From assembly GCF_030063135.1 (NCBI RefSeq), contig NZ_JASISO010000030.1, forward strand, positions 1-64,000: a stretch of DNA of 64,000 nt, given 5' to 3'. The translations under genes were made by a program, and so were the position numbers. Numbering within the stretch: the first letter of the stretch is position 1; every line of letters begins with the position of its first letter. The notes below the pieces were generated by a model. The model was not told where the DNA came from. It worked only from the letters and a program-made list of their open reading frames with translations, and ran no database searches. The DNA is from Streptomyces sp. G-G2 (GTDB lineage: Bacteria; Actinomycetota; Actinomycetes; Streptomycetales; Streptomycetaceae). Shown in pieces: positions 16,503 to 26,060 of the stretch.

Positions 16503-18905
16503 ATGGCTCAGAACACGCGCACGGTTCCGGCGGGTACGCCGACCAACGTCACGCAGAAGCACACCAAGGGCGGCATCGGCGAGTCCACGCTGCGCCCCGA
16601 CGGCACCCTCAAGGTGACCGGTGAGTTCGCGTACTCCTCGGACATGTGGCACGAGGACATGCTGTGGGGCCAGACCCTCCGCAGCACCGTGGCCCACGCC
16701 GAGATCGTCTCGATCGACATCTCCGAAGCCCTGGCGATGCCGGGTGTCTACTCGGTGCTGACGTACGACGACCTGCCCGCCGAGATGAAGAACTACGGCC
16801 TGGAGATCCAGGACACGCCGGTTCTCGCCAACGGCCGGGTACGCCACCACGGTGAGCCGGTCGCCCTCGTGGCCGCCGACCACCCGGAGACCGCCCGCCG
16901 CGCGGCCGCCAAGATCAAGATCGACTACAGGGAGCTGCCGCTCGTCACGGACGAGGCCTCGGCCCTCGCTCCCGGCGCGCCGCTGATCCACGAGGGCCGC
17001 GACGACCACCACATCGGTCACGTCCCGCACCCGAACATCGTCCACCGCCAGCCGATCATCCGCGGCAACGTGGAAGAGGCCCGCAAGCGCGCCGACGTCA
17101 TCGTCAAGGGCGAGTACACCTTCGGCATGCAGGACCAGGCCTTCCTCGGCCCGGAGTCCGGTCTGGCCGTCCCCTCCGAGGACGGCGGCGTCGAACTGTA
17201 CGTCGCCACCCAGTGGCTGCACTCGGACCTCGGGCAGATCGCCCCGGTCCTGGGTCTGCCGCCGGAGAAGGTCCGTATGACGCTCTCGGGCGTCGGCGGT
17301 GCCTTCGGTGGCCGCGAGGACATCTCGATGCAGATCCACGCCTGCCTCCTGGCCCTGGCCACGAACAAGCCGGTCAAGATCGTCTACAACCGGTTCGAGT
17401 CCTTCTTCGGTCACGTGCACCGCCACCCGGCGAAGCTCTACTACGAGCACGGCGCCACCAAGGACGGCAAGCTCACGCACATGAAGTGCAAGATCGTCCT
17501 GGACGGCGGCGCGTACGCGTCCGCTTCCCCGGCGGTCGTGGGCAACGCCTCCTCGCTCTCGGTCGGTCCGTACGTCCTGGAGGACGTGGACATCGAGGCG
17601 ATCGCGCTCTACACGAACAACCCGCCCTGTGGCGCGATGCGCGGCTTCGGCGCCGTCCAGGCCTGCTTCGCCTACGAGGCCCAGATGGACAAGCTCGCGG
17701 CGAAGCTGGGCATGGACCCGGTCGAGTTCCGCCAGCTGAACGCCATGGAGATGGGCACGGTCATGCCGACCGGCCAGGTCGTGGACGCCCCGGCGCCCGT
17801 CGCCGAGCTGCTGCGCCGGGTCAAGGCCCGCCCGCTGCCGCCCGAGCGCCAGTGGGAGACCGCCGGCGAGAACGCGGACGTCCGCGCGCTGCCCGGCGGC
17901 CTGTCGAACACCACCCACGGTGAAGGCGTCGTCCGCGGCGTCGGCTACGCGGTCGGCATCAAGAACGTCGGCTTCTCCGAGGGCTTCGACGACTACTCCA
18001 CCGCCCGCGTGCGCCTGGAGGTCATCAACGGCGAGGCCGTCGCGATGGTCCACACGGCCATGGCGGAGGTCGGCCAGGGCGGTATCACCGTCCACGCGCA
18101 GATCGCCCGTACCGAGCTGGGCGTCACGCAGGTGACCATCCACCCGGCCGACACCCAGGTCGGCTCCGCCGGTTCCACGTCCGCCTCCCGGCAGACGTAC
18201 ATGACCGGTGGCGCGGTGAAGAACACCTGTGAGGCCGTCCGCGAGGCGCTCCTGGAGATCGGCCGCCGCAAGAACGGCTCGTACCACCCGGCGTGGGCCA
18301 CCGCCGAGCTGCTGCTCGAAGGCGGCAAGATCGTCACCGACGGCGGCGAGGTCCTCGCGGACATCGCCGAGATCCTCGAGGACGAGGCCATCGACCTCGA
18401 ACTCGAGTACCGCCACCACCCGACGGTCCCGTTCGACCTGGTCACCGGCCAGGGCAACGGCCACGTCCAGTACACCTTCGCCGCGCACCGCGCGGTCGTC
18501 GAGGTGGACACCGAGCTGGGCCTGGTCAAGGTCGTCGAACTGGCGACCGCCCAGGACGTCGGCAAGGCGCTGAACATGCTCTCCGTGGTCGGCCAGATCC
18601 AGGGTGGCACCACCCAGGGCCTGGGCGTCGCGATCATGGAAGAGATCATCGTGGACCCGAAGACCGCGAAGGTGCGCAACCCCTCCTTCACGGACTACCT
18701 GATCCCCACCATCCTCGACACCCCGACCATCCCGGTCGACGTCCTGGAGCTCGCCGACCCGAAGGCCCCCTACGGCCTGCGCGGGATGGGCGAGGCTCCG
18801 ACCCTCTCGTCCACCCCGGCCGTCATCGCGGCGATCCGGGCGGCGACCGGTCTGGAGATCAACAAGACCCCGATCCGTCCGGAAGCCCTCACCGGCACCC
18901 TCTAG
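16503..18905 (+). CDS. Xanthine dehydrogenase family, molybdenum cofactor-binding (large) subunit
   Basis: An 800-residue large subunit. The N-terminal a/b hammerhead domain (about 25-140) leads into the molybdopterin-binding region with GVGGAFGGREDISMQ, CGAMRGFGAVQACFAYEAQM and, near the C-terminus, GLRGMGEAPTLSS, whose Glu is the base activating the Mo-bound water. Together with the two preceding subunits it hydroxylates hypoxanthine and xanthine to urate. The substrate is inferred from PucR, XdhC and a nucleobase permease alongside; other purine or aldehyde oxidases share this fold. Confidence 0.92.
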   Translation: MAQNTRTVPAGTPTNVTQKHTKGGIGESTLRPDGTLKVTGEFAYSSDMWHEDMLWGQTLRSTVAHAEIVSIDISEALAMPGVYSVLTYDDLPAEMKNYGLEIQDTPVLANGRVRHHGEPVALVAADHPETARRAAAKIKIDYRELPLVTDEASALAPGAPLIHEGRDDHHIGHVPHPNIVHRQPIIRGNVEEARKRADVIVKGEYTFGMQDQAFLGPESGLAVPSEDGGVELYVATQWLHSDLGQIAPVLGLPPEKVRMTLSGVGGAFGGREDISMQIHACLLALATNKPVKIVYNRFESFFGHVHRHPAKLYYEHGATKDGKLTHMKCKIVLDGGAYASASPAVVGNASSLSVGPYVLEDVDIEAIALYTNNPPCGAMRGFGAVQACFAYEAQMDKLAAKLGMDPVEFRQLNAMEMGTVMPTGQVVDAPAPVAELLRRVKARPLPPERQWETAGENADVRALPGGLSNTTHGEGVVRGVGYAVGIKNVGFSEGFDDYSTARVRLEVINGEAVAMVHTAMAEVGQGGITVHAQIARTELGVTQVTIHPADTQVGSAGSTSASRQTYMTGGAVKNTCEAVREALLEIGRRKNGSYHPAWATAELLLEGGKIVTDGGEVLADIAEILEDEAIDLELEYRHHPTVPFDLVTGQGNGHVQYTFAAHRAVVEVDTELGLVKVVELATAQDVGKALNMLSVVGQIQGGTTQGLGVAIMEEIIVDPKTAKVRNPSFTDYLIPTILDTPTIPVDVLELADPKAPYGLRGMGEAPTLSSTPAVIAAIRAATGLEINKTPIRPEALTGTL

Positions 18906-18914
18906 GACGGTCCG

Positions 18915-18940
18915 GTCCGGGGGCCGCGAGGCCCCCGGAC
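18915..18940 (+). terminator. Hairpin 3' of the dehydrogenase operon
   Basis: A perfect 11-bp stem (gtccgggggcc / ggccccc ggac) with loop GCGA, beginning 10 bases after the stop. No U-tract follows, as is common in Streptomyces. The rest of the 350-base gap to the permease gene holds a run of caccaccag repeats (about 19042-19104) and no recognisable gene. Confidence 0.65.
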
Positions 18941-19041
18941 CCCCCAAACTCTCCGGGCGGTGTGACACGGGAACGTCACACTTCCAGCTGCACCGCCCGG
19001 AGCACGAAGTACCGCACCGCTCGCGGTCCTCTTCACCCTCG

Positions 19042-19104
19042 CACCACCACTGAGCACCACCAGCGCCACTGAGCACCACCAGCACCACCAGCACCACCAG
19101 GCAG
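19042..19104. repeat. CACCACCAG-type short repeats upstream of the permease gene
   Basis: Units of gagcaccaccag and caccaccag recur with small variations, 150 bases before the permease start. Transcribed, they would form an unstructured C/A-rich leader. They may be simple-sequence slippage. Confidence 0.6.
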
Positions 19105-19255
19105 TACCAGCGGTAACGAAGTAGCAGCAGTACAAGCAGCTCACTTGCTTCGTCTCGGGCCGTCCCCCGGGTCGTGCAGCCAAACGCACCATCCCAAATC
19201 CCGCGTCTCCAATCTTTTCTGCGGGTGCCCCTTTGAACCTTGGGAGTTAGGCACC

Positions 19256-20719
19256 ATGACCCAGTCGTCTGTGGAGCCCAAGACCAGCGCGGAAGAAGCT
19301 GGCGACGGCTCTCTCACCCCCGCCGGACGGTCTTGGCTCGACCGGTACTTTCACATAACGCACAGAGGATCCACCGTCTCGCGAGAAGTGCGCGGCGGCG
19401 TCACCACCTTCATGGCGATGGCGTACATCCTCTTGCTGAACCCTCTGATCCTCTCCGGCAAGGACGTCGCGGGTGACGTCCTCAGTCAGAAGGCGCTGAT
19501 CACGGCCACGGCCTTCGCCGCGGCCCTGACCACCCTGCTGATGGGCTTCGTGGGCAAGGTGCCCCTGGCCCTCGCCGCCGGCCTCTCCGTCTCCGGTGTG
19601 CTCTCCTCGCAGGTCGTGCCGCAGATGACCTGGCCGCAGGCCATGGGCATGTGCGTCATGTACGGCGTGGTGATCATGCTCCTGGTCGTCACCGGCCTGC
19701 GCGAGATGATCATGAACGCGATCCCCCTCGCGCTCAAGCACGCCATCACCATGGGCATCGGCATGTTCGTCGCCCTCATCGGCCTCGTGAAGGCCGGATT
19801 CGTGGGCCACGGCTCGCCCAACGGTCCGCCCGTGAGCCTGGGCACCATCGGCGAACTGTCCGGCTGGCCCGTCCTGATCTTCGCCGTGACCCTGCTCACC
19901 ATCTTCATGCTGCAGGCACGCAAGGTTCCCGGCGCGATCCTGATCGGCATCGTCTCCGGTACCGTCCTCGCCGTCATCCTGAACTACGCGGCCGATATCG
20001 ACCCGAAGGCGTGGAAGGGCGGTCCGCCGGAGCTGTCCGGTTCCGCGGTCTCCATGCCCGACTTCTCGCTCTTCGGCAAGGTCGAGTTCGGCGGCTGGGG
20101 CGACGTCGGTGTGATGACGGTCGGCATGATCGTCTTCACCCTGGTGCTGGCCGGCTTCTTCGACGCGATGGCCACCATCATCGGCGTCGGTACCGAGGCC
20201 AAGCTCGCCGACGACAAGGGCCGCATGCCGGGCCTGTCCAAGGCGCTGTTCATCGACGGTGCCGGCGGCGCCATCGGTGGTATCGCGGGCGGCTCCGGCC
20301 AGACCGTGTTCGTCGAGTCCGCCACCGGCGTCGGCGAGGGTGCCCGTACCGGCTTCGCGTCCGTCATCTCGGGCCTGCTCTTCGCCGCCTGCCTCTTCTT
20401 CACCCCGATCACGCAGATCGTCCCGGGTGAGGTCGCCTCCGCGGCGCTGGTCGTCATCGGCGCGATGATGATGCAGAACGCCCGCCACGTGGACTGGGCC
20501 GACACCGCCACCGCCATCCCGGTCTTCCTGACCGTCGTGCTCATGCCCTTCACGTACTCGATCACCGCTGGTGTCGCCGCCGGTGTCATCTCGTACGTCG
20601 CCATCAAGGTCGCCCAGGGCAAGGCCCGCGAGATCGGTGGCTTCATGTGGGCGCTCACGGTGATCTTCGTGATCTTCTACGCGCTCCACCCGATCGAGGG
20701 TTGGATGGGCGTCGGCTGA
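19256..20719 (+). CDS. NCS2 (AzgA-type) purine nucleobase permease
   Basis: A 487-residue transporter with about 12-14 membrane helices. GGVTTFMAMAYILLLNPLIL at the first helix and the downstream glycine-rich stretch DGAGGAIGGIAGGSGQTVFVESATG are typical of the AzgA/PbuG hypoxanthine/guanine branch of NCS2. Proton-driven uptake of purine bases would feed the adjacent dehydrogenase. Its start ATG at 19256 follows CTTGGGAG; the ORF upstream has no family similarity. Confidence 0.9.
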   Translation: MTQSSVEPKTSAEEAGDGSLTPAGRSWLDRYFHITHRGSTVSREVRGGVTTFMAMAYILLLNPLILSGKDVAGDVLSQKALITATAFAAALTTLLMGFVGKVPLALAAGLSVSGVLSSQVVPQMTWPQAMGMCVMYGVVIMLLVVTGLREMIMNAIPLALKHAITMGIGMFVALIGLVKAGFVGHGSPNGPPVSLGTIGELSGWPVLIFAVTLLTIFMLQARKVPGAILIGIVSGTVLAVILNYAADIDPKAWKGGPPELSGSAVSMPDFSLFGKVEFGGWGDVGVMTVGMIVFTLVLAGFFDAMATIIGVGTEAKLADDKGRMPGLSKALFIDGAGGAIGGIAGGSGQTVFVESATGVGEGARTGFASVISGLLFAACLFFTPITQIVPGEVASAALVVIGAMMMQNARHVDWADTATAIPVFLTVVLMPFTYSITAGVAAGVISYVAIKVAQGKAREIGGFMWALTVIFVIFYALHPIEGWMGVG

Positions 20720-20797
20720 GCCGCCGGAGCCCGTGATGCCTGACGCCTGACCTTCCACGCACTCACCAATGGAATCCGAACTTCCGAGGAGGCCCCC

Positions 20798-21949
20798 ATG
20801 CTGGACATCGCCGAAGAACTCAACCGGTGGGTCGAGCAGGGACGAGACTTCGCCGTCGCCACGGTCGTGGCGGTCGGCGGGAGCGCGCCCCGGCAGCCCG
20901 GAGCGGCCCTCGCCGTCGACAGCGAGGGCACCGCGATCGGTTCGGTCTCCGGTGGGTGTGTGGAAGGCGCGGTGTACGAGCTGTGCCAGCAGGCGCTGGA
21001 GGACGGCGAGACCGTGCAGGAGCGCTTCGGCTACAGCGACGACGACGCTTTCGCCGTAGGTCTGACCTGCGGCGGAATCATCGACATCCTGGTCACCCCG
21101 CTGCCGGTGGACTCCCCGGCCCGGGCGGTCTTCGAGGCCGCGCTGGCGGCCGCCGTCCGAGGTGAGGCCGCCGCGGTCGCCCGGATCGCCGAGGGCCCCG
21201 CCGAACTGATGGGCCGCGCCATCCTGGTCCGCCCCGAGGGCCCCTACGAGGGCAGCCTCGGCGGACATCCCGAGCTGGACCGCACCGTCGCCGAAGAGGC
21301 CCGCGCGATGCTGGACGCGGGCCGGACCGGAACCCTGGAGATGGGCGCCGACGGACGCCTCTGCGGCCGTCCGATCACCGTCCTCGTCGAGTCGAGTGTG
21401 CCGCCGCCGCGGATGATCGTGTTCGGTGCCATCGACTTCGCGGCCGCCCTGGTGCGGATCGGCGCGTTCCTGGGCTACCGGGTCACGGTGTGCGACGCGC
21501 GGCCCGTGTTCGCCACGCGGAATCGTTTTCCGGAGGCCGATGAGGTCGTCGTGGACTGGCCGCACCGGTACCTGGAGTCCACGCGGGTGGACGGCCGTAC
21601 GGTGCTGTGCGTGCTGACGCACGACGCGAAGTTCGACGTACCGCTGTTGGAGCTGGCGCTGAAGCTGCCCGTCGCCTATGTGGGCGCGATGGGCTCGCGG
21701 CGTACGCACGAGGACCGCAACGCGCGGCTGCGCGAGGTCGGTGTCACGGAGATGGAGCTGGCCCGGCTGCGTTCGCCCATAGGGCTGGACCTGGGCGCCC
21801 GTTCCCCGGAGGAGACCGCGCTGTCCATCGCGGCCGAGATCGTCGCCAACCGCCGGGGCGGCACCGGCCGCGCCCTCACCGGCGCGCACACCCCGATCCA
21901 CCACGACGGTTCGGAGACCGCGGTCGGCCGGATAGGCGTCGTCGCTTGA
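20798..21949 (+). CDS. xdhC: XdhC/CoxI family molybdenum-cofactor maturation factor
   Basis: A 383-residue protein needed to sulfurate and insert the molybdenum cofactor into xanthine dehydrogenase. The N-terminal XdhC_CoxI region has GSAPRQPGAALAV, SGGCVEGAVYELC and TCGGIIDILVTPL; the C-terminal Rossmann-like half has the pattern VFGAIDFAAALVRIGAFLGY and YVGAMGSRRTHEDR. GAGGAGG lies 8 bases before the ATG. It closes the purine block and is probably transcribed with the permease (78-base gap). Confidence 0.92.
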   Translation: MLDIAEELNRWVEQGRDFAVATVVAVGGSAPRQPGAALAVDSEGTAIGSVSGGCVEGAVYELCQQALEDGETVQERFGYSDDDAFAVGLTCGGIIDILVTPLPVDSPARAVFEAALAAAVRGEAAAVARIAEGPAELMGRAILVRPEGPYEGSLGGHPELDRTVAEEARAMLDAGRTGTLEMGADGRLCGRPITVLVESSVPPPRMIVFGAIDFAAALVRIGAFLGYRVTVCDARPVFATRNRFPEADEVVVDWPHRYLESTRVDGRTVLCVLTHDAKFDVPLLELALKLPVAYVGAMGSRRTHEDRNARLREVGVTEMELARLRSPIGLDLGARSPEETALSIAAEIVANRRGGTGRALTGAHTPIHHDGSETAVGRIGVVA

Positions 21950-22066
21950 AGGGCTGAACCGCGCGCATGACGACGCACGCGTGACGCGTCGCGCGCACGA
22001 AAACGCGCACGACAGCACGCATGACCGTGCGCACGACAGCGCGCACCACTGCGCTCGAACGATGTC

Positions 22067-22106
22067 GGCGGCAGGGCGTGACCCGCGGGGGTCGCGCCCT
22101 GCCGCC
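22067..22106 (+). terminator. Long hairpin between xdhC and the GH6 gene
   Basis: An 18-bp stem with one mismatch (22067-22084 against 22089-22106) and a 4-base GCGG loop, 117 bases after xdhC. The upstream part of the gap (21961-22060) is a run of gcgcacgac-like units with no gene. Confidence 0.65.
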
Positions 22107-22191
22107 GTACTCCCCGCACGGGTTGTTCCCTTCGGCCGCCCGGGTAGCGCTGCTTGACCCGGGCGCCGCGGCTGCGCGAGCGTCGCGGGGC

Positions 22192-23418
22192 ATGCGCCAC
22201 CGACACCTCGCCCGTACGGGCCTGCTCGTCGCCGTACTCGCCGCGCTCAGCGCCCCCGCGTCCGCGACACCCCTTGCCGTCACCCCGGGTGCCGCTGTCC
22301 CCGTTCCGGCTCCCGCCCCCGATTCCGGCCGGGCGCTCTACGCACCCGCCGCCAACCCCGGGGCCGTCCGCCAGGCCGCCGAACTGGCCGCCGCCGGGCA
22401 CACCGGGGAAGCCGCCGGGATCACCGCCATGGCCACCACCCCGCACGCCGTCTGGCTCGGCGACCAGAGCCCCGACCGGGCCGAGGCCGAGGCGCGGACC
22501 ACCACCGCCGACGCGGCCCGGCAGGGCGCCCTGCCCGTGCTGGTGCTCTACAACGTGCCCGGACGGGACTGCTCCCAGTACTCCGCGGGCGGCGCCGCGG
22601 GCACCGAGGCCTACCGGGCCTGGGTCGACGCGGTGGTCCGCGGCATCGACGGCCGCCGTGCCGTGGTGATCCTCGAACCCGACTCGCTGGCCCTGCTGCC
22701 CCGGGAGTGCCCGGCGCCGGGCGGGGGCGGCGGCGCGCGGCACGCCGAGGAGCCGGCCCGGACCGAGGCCCGGTACGCGCAGATCGGTTACGCCGTCCGC
22801 GCGCTGGCGGCCGGGCCCGCCACCGAGGTGTACCTCGACTCCGGGCACGCCGACTGGCACACGGTGAACAGCATCGTGCCCCGGCTGCGCCGGGCGGGGA
22901 TCGGGGGCGCCACGGGCTTCGCGGTCAACGTCTCCAACTACCGGACCGACGAGGACAGCGGCTGGTTCGCCATCCTCGTCTCGGCCTGCCTCGCCCACAC
23001 CGAGGCCGGGGGCCGCGCCGCCGACTGCCCCGACCAGTGGCGCCCGCGCGCCGAGGCCGGCGCCTGGCTCGCCACCCACCTCGACGCCGCCGCCCGGGCC
23101 CGGATGAAGCACTACGTCACCGACACCAGCCGCAACGGCCGGGGCGCCTGGACCGCCCCCGCCGGGAAGTACCGCGACCCGCAGGACTGGTGCAACCCGC
23201 CCGGCCGGGGCCTCGGCGCCCGCCCCACCACCGCCACCGGCGCCCCGCTCCAGGACGCCCGGCTCTGGATCAAGACCCCGGGCGAATCGGACGGCGCCTG
23301 TCTGCGCGGCACCGCGGGTCCCGTCGATCCCGAGCGGGGGAGCGCCGACCCGGGGGCGGGGGACTGGTTCCCGCAACAGGCCCTGGAACTCGTCGGGCTG
23401 GCGAATCCAGCCCGGTGA
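22192..23418 (+). CDS. Secreted glycoside hydrolase family 6 (endoglucanase/cellobiohydrolase)
   Basis: A 408-residue protein with a signal peptide (MRHRHLARTGLLVAVLAAL...ASA) and a single GH6 catalytic domain. Diagnostic segments are PVLVLYNVPGRDCSQYSAGG, with the conserved Asp, and VVILEPDSLALLP, with the proton-donor Asp. VYLDSGHADWH, GFAVNVSNYRT and the late DWCNPPGRGLG and WIKTPGESDG (substrate loop) also match. No cellulose-binding module is present, so it probably acts on soluble or amorphous beta-1,4-glucan. No CebR-type operator was seen upstream. Confidence 0.93.
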   Translation: MRHRHLARTGLLVAVLAALSAPASATPLAVTPGAAVPVPAPAPDSGRALYAPAANPGAVRQAAELAAAGHTGEAAGITAMATTPHAVWLGDQSPDRAEAEARTTTADAARQGALPVLVLYNVPGRDCSQYSAGGAAGTEAYRAWVDAVVRGIDGRRAVVILEPDSLALLPRECPAPGGGGGARHAEEPARTEARYAQIGYAVRALAAGPATEVYLDSGHADWHTVNSIVPRLRRAGIGGATGFAVNVSNYRTDEDSGWFAILVSACLAHTEAGGRAADCPDQWRPRAEAGAWLATHLDAAARARMKHYVTDTSRNGRGAWTAPAGKYRDPQDWCNPPGRGLGARPTTATGAPLQDARLWIKTPGESDGACLRGTAGPVDPERGSADPGAGDWFPQQALELVGLANPAR

Positions 23419-23460
23419 GGTGACCGGTCCGCACTGGGCGACGAGCGTCACGATCATGGC

Positions 23461-23492
23461 GGGCACGCGGGCACGCGGGCACGCGGGCACGC
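23461..23492. repeat. Four 8-bp tandem repeats (gggcacgc)
   Basis: Four perfect gggcacgc units lie between the convergent GH6 and geosmin synthase genes. No coding role. Confidence 0.85.
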
Positions 23493-23543
23493 GGCAGCGC
23501 GGAACGGAGCGCAGCCGTCGCGTGCCGGCCCGTGGGGCTATCC

Positions 23544-25826
23544 CTACACCGTCCGGTCGGCGGCCAGCAGGGTCCTCAGGCCGTCGATCGCCCGGATCGC
23601 CGACATGCCGAAGTCGGGTCCCCACGGCGCGGGCCCGGTGGCGGGCGGCAGGCCCTCCGGCTGCGCGTCCGGCAGGCCGCCCGGCAGCGGGTGGAGGTCC
23701 TCCTCGCGGTAACGGTGCGTCTTCCGGTGCCAGTTGAGGATGCCCGCGAGCCAGTCCTCCAGCTCGCGGACGTACGCGTCGAGCCCGGCCCGGGCCTCGG
23801 TGCCGAGCTTCCAGTCGTCGTAGAGGACGGGGAGCTGGGTCCGCGCGATGTGCTCGAACTCCTCGGTGCGCCGGGTCTGGAGCGAGTGGCAGATGTGCAG
23901 CGCCTTCTCGTAGCCGATGTCGAAGAAGTTCCGGGTGACGAGCACGTAGTTGTGCACCTCGCCCTCGACCTCGATCTCCTTCTGGTACGAGAAGATGTCA
24001 TTGATCAGGCATCCGGCGTCGGCGGCCGCGTTCTCCAGGGAGCGGATGATCCCGGACCGGTAGATCTCGTCGGGGATGCCGCGCCCGGCCTGGCCGAGCC
24101 TGCACAGGTACATCGTCAGATTGCTGCCGAAGGTGGCGCGGCGCATCTCGGCGTAGTCGACGGGGTCCGGGATCCGGTTCAGGATCTGGTTCTCCACCTC
24201 CCACACCCAGCTCTCCATCATGTCGATCAGCGTGGCCCGGAACTCACCGCGCACGGTGTCGCTCATGTCGGCCGCCGTGCGCAGCCAGAGGTCGGCCAGT
24301 CCGCGCTCCATCGCCGTCACCGGCACCAGCGCCTCGGCGGGGTCCACCGGGATCATGCCGATCAGCCGGGCGGTGACCGCCTTGGCGGCGGCCAGGTTCT
24401 TGGTCTGCCCGAAGACGAGGGGGTAGTAGTCGTCCCCGTACGTTCCCCAGCTCAGCCAGCACGCGTTGAGCGAGAGGGCTTCCGGCGTGGCGTCGGGGTC
24501 GATCGCGGCGGAGCAGAGGGCGAAGTCGTAGCCCCGGAGCTTCTCCTCGTTCCAGATGACGGAACCGGGATCACCGGGCTGCGGTTCGAGCATGCCCATC
24601 CGGCGGCACCAGGCGACCGACTGCTCCAGCGCGTGGGCGTGATGGGGGCTGACGTCGAGGGTGAAGGGCATGTAGATGTCCGGGATCACGGACGGCCCGG
24701 TGCGCTCGAAGGGGACGTGGGTGAAGCTCCGCGCGCGCAGTTCCATCGCGGGCAGGGCGAACACCGAACGGATGTCGAGTGCGGCGCTGCCGAGCCCGGC
24801 GGGCTGGTGGGGCAGGGTCAGGGGGGCGGTGGCCCGTGCCTCCTTGTTCATGTAGCGGCTGGAGACCATGTGCCATTCGTGGCCGCCGGACTGCCAGTCC
24901 TGGAGCCCCTTGGCGTAGGCGAGGACCGCCGCCATCTCCGTCGGATCCATGGCGTGCTCGGCGAAGAGCTGGGGGAGTTCGACGAGCGCGGTGTGCTCGA
25001 ACTGCTGGAGGCGCGAGGTGAGCAGGTCGTTGGAGGCGTCGGCGGCCTCCTGGGTGGAGCAGTCCAGGAAGGTCTCCAGCACCAGGATGGCGTTGGAGAG
25101 TTCGCCCTCGTCACCCACCTCGCGCTGGTAGCTGAAGATGTCGTTCCGGATGTGTACGGCGTCCGAGAAGGCATCGCGCAGCACCCCGAGCGGGCGCGAG
25201 TGCGCGATCCGGGCGGGAACCTCGGCCGATACGTATTCGATCAGGCCCGCCGACCAGGGGGCGCCGCCCACCTTGCGGCGCATCTCGATGTATTCGAGCG
25301 GGTTCGCGATCCGCCCGATGTTGATGTTGGCGAGTTCCCACATCGATTCGTTGAGCAGGTTCTCCGTACTCAGGGAGAACCGTTCCCGCCAGTCCATCGA
25401 CATGTGGGGGACGGTCCGCGCCCAGAGATCGGCGAGGCCCGCTTCCACCGGATTGGTGGCCTCCGGGAAGCCGTCGGCGAGGTCCATGGGCATGAAGGAG
25501 GCGAGCCGGTCCAGGTAGTACTTGGCCCCGTCCCGGTCCTGGGAGCGCTTGAACATCTCAAGGAAGTGGTCGTCGAAGAAGAAGACCCACACGTACCAGT
25601 CGGTGACGAGGGAGAGGGCCTCCGCGTCGCAGTCGGGGTGGGTGTACGAGCAGAGCAGGGCGTAGTCGTGCGAGTCGAGGTCGTGTTCCTCCCAGACCCC
25701 GGACCCTTCCAGCATCCCGAGACCGCGGGCCCACCGCTTGGTGTGGGTCCTCGCCGATTCGAGGTGGGGGTTGAGGCGCGCCGGATACGGCACATAGAAA
25801 TCCGGCAGTTGGAACGGCTGCGTCAC
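23544..25826 (-). CDS. geoA: Germacradienol/geosmin synthase
   Basis: A 760-residue bifunctional terpene synthase that turns farnesyl diphosphate into germacradienol/germacrene D and then geosmin, the earthy-odour volatile. The N-terminal cyclase has the metal motif DDHFLE (85-90) and the NSE triad NDIFSYQRE (about 228-236). The C-terminal half is a second terpene-synthase domain with DDYYP in place of the classical acidic motif and NDIFSYQKE; this half does the retro-Prins fragmentation. Length, motif order and the N-terminal MTQPFQLPDFYVPYPARLNP match the Streptomyces coelicolor enzyme. Single-gene locus; MTQ start at 25826 follows GGGAGG-like sequence. Confidence 0.97.
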   Translation of the reverse strand: MTQPFQLPDFYVPYPARLNPHLESARTHTKRWARGLGMLEGSGVWEEHDLDSHDYALLCSYTHPDCDAEALSLVTDWYVWVFFFDDHFLEMFKRSQDRDGAKYYLDRLASFMPMDLADGFPEATNPVEAGLADLWARTVPHMSMDWRERFSLSTENLLNESMWELANINIGRIANPLEYIEMRRKVGGAPWSAGLIEYVSAEVPARIAHSRPLGVLRDAFSDAVHIRNDIFSYQREVGDEGELSNAILVLETFLDCSTQEAADASNDLLTSRLQQFEHTALVELPQLFAEHAMDPTEMAAVLAYAKGLQDWQSGGHEWHMVSSRYMNKEARATAPLTLPHQPAGLGSAALDIRSVFALPAMELRARSFTHVPFERTGPSVIPDIYMPFTLDVSPHHAHALEQSVAWCRRMGMLEPQPGDPGSVIWNEEKLRGYDFALCSAAIDPDATPEALSLNACWLSWGTYGDDYYPLVFGQTKNLAAAKAVTARLIGMIPVDPAEALVPVTAMERGLADLWLRTAADMSDTVRGEFRATLIDMMESWVWEVENQILNRIPDPVDYAEMRRATFGSNLTMYLCRLGQAGRGIPDEIYRSGIIRSLENAAADAGCLINDIFSYQKEIEVEGEVHNYVLVTRNFFDIGYEKALHICHSLQTRRTEEFEHIARTQLPVLYDDWKLGTEARAGLDAYVRELEDWLAGILNWHRKTHRYREEDLHPLPGGLPDAQPEGLPPATGPAPWGPDFGMSAIRAIDGLRTLLAADRTV

Positions 25827-26060
25827 GGGAGGCTCGGCCTTTCGTCCAGGGGCGCGGGGGGACAGGTTCCCCAGCCCCCCGCACGAGATCAGCAGTGCCC
25901 TACCCCTGATGCCGGTGGGATAAGGGGTAGTTCACTTCTTCAGGTGACTGTGAGCCGTTCGGTGGCGCGGCCGGAGGTGAATGTGATGGAGACCGGCCCC
26001 CGGGCTTGGCAAAGTGTTTCCATGATCAGACGATGGCGGTCCGGGGGAAGGGAAGACCGC

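Noticed and set aside
16482..19097. Open frame of 871 codons on the minus strand across xanthine dehydrogenase
   Set aside because: A shadow of the large-subunit gene; no start signal and no recognisable domain.
23532..26060. Long + strand frame antisense to geosmin synthase that runs into the exported protein
   Set aside because: Only the part after 26061 has a signal peptide and a ribosome-binding site; the rest is complementary to geoA.
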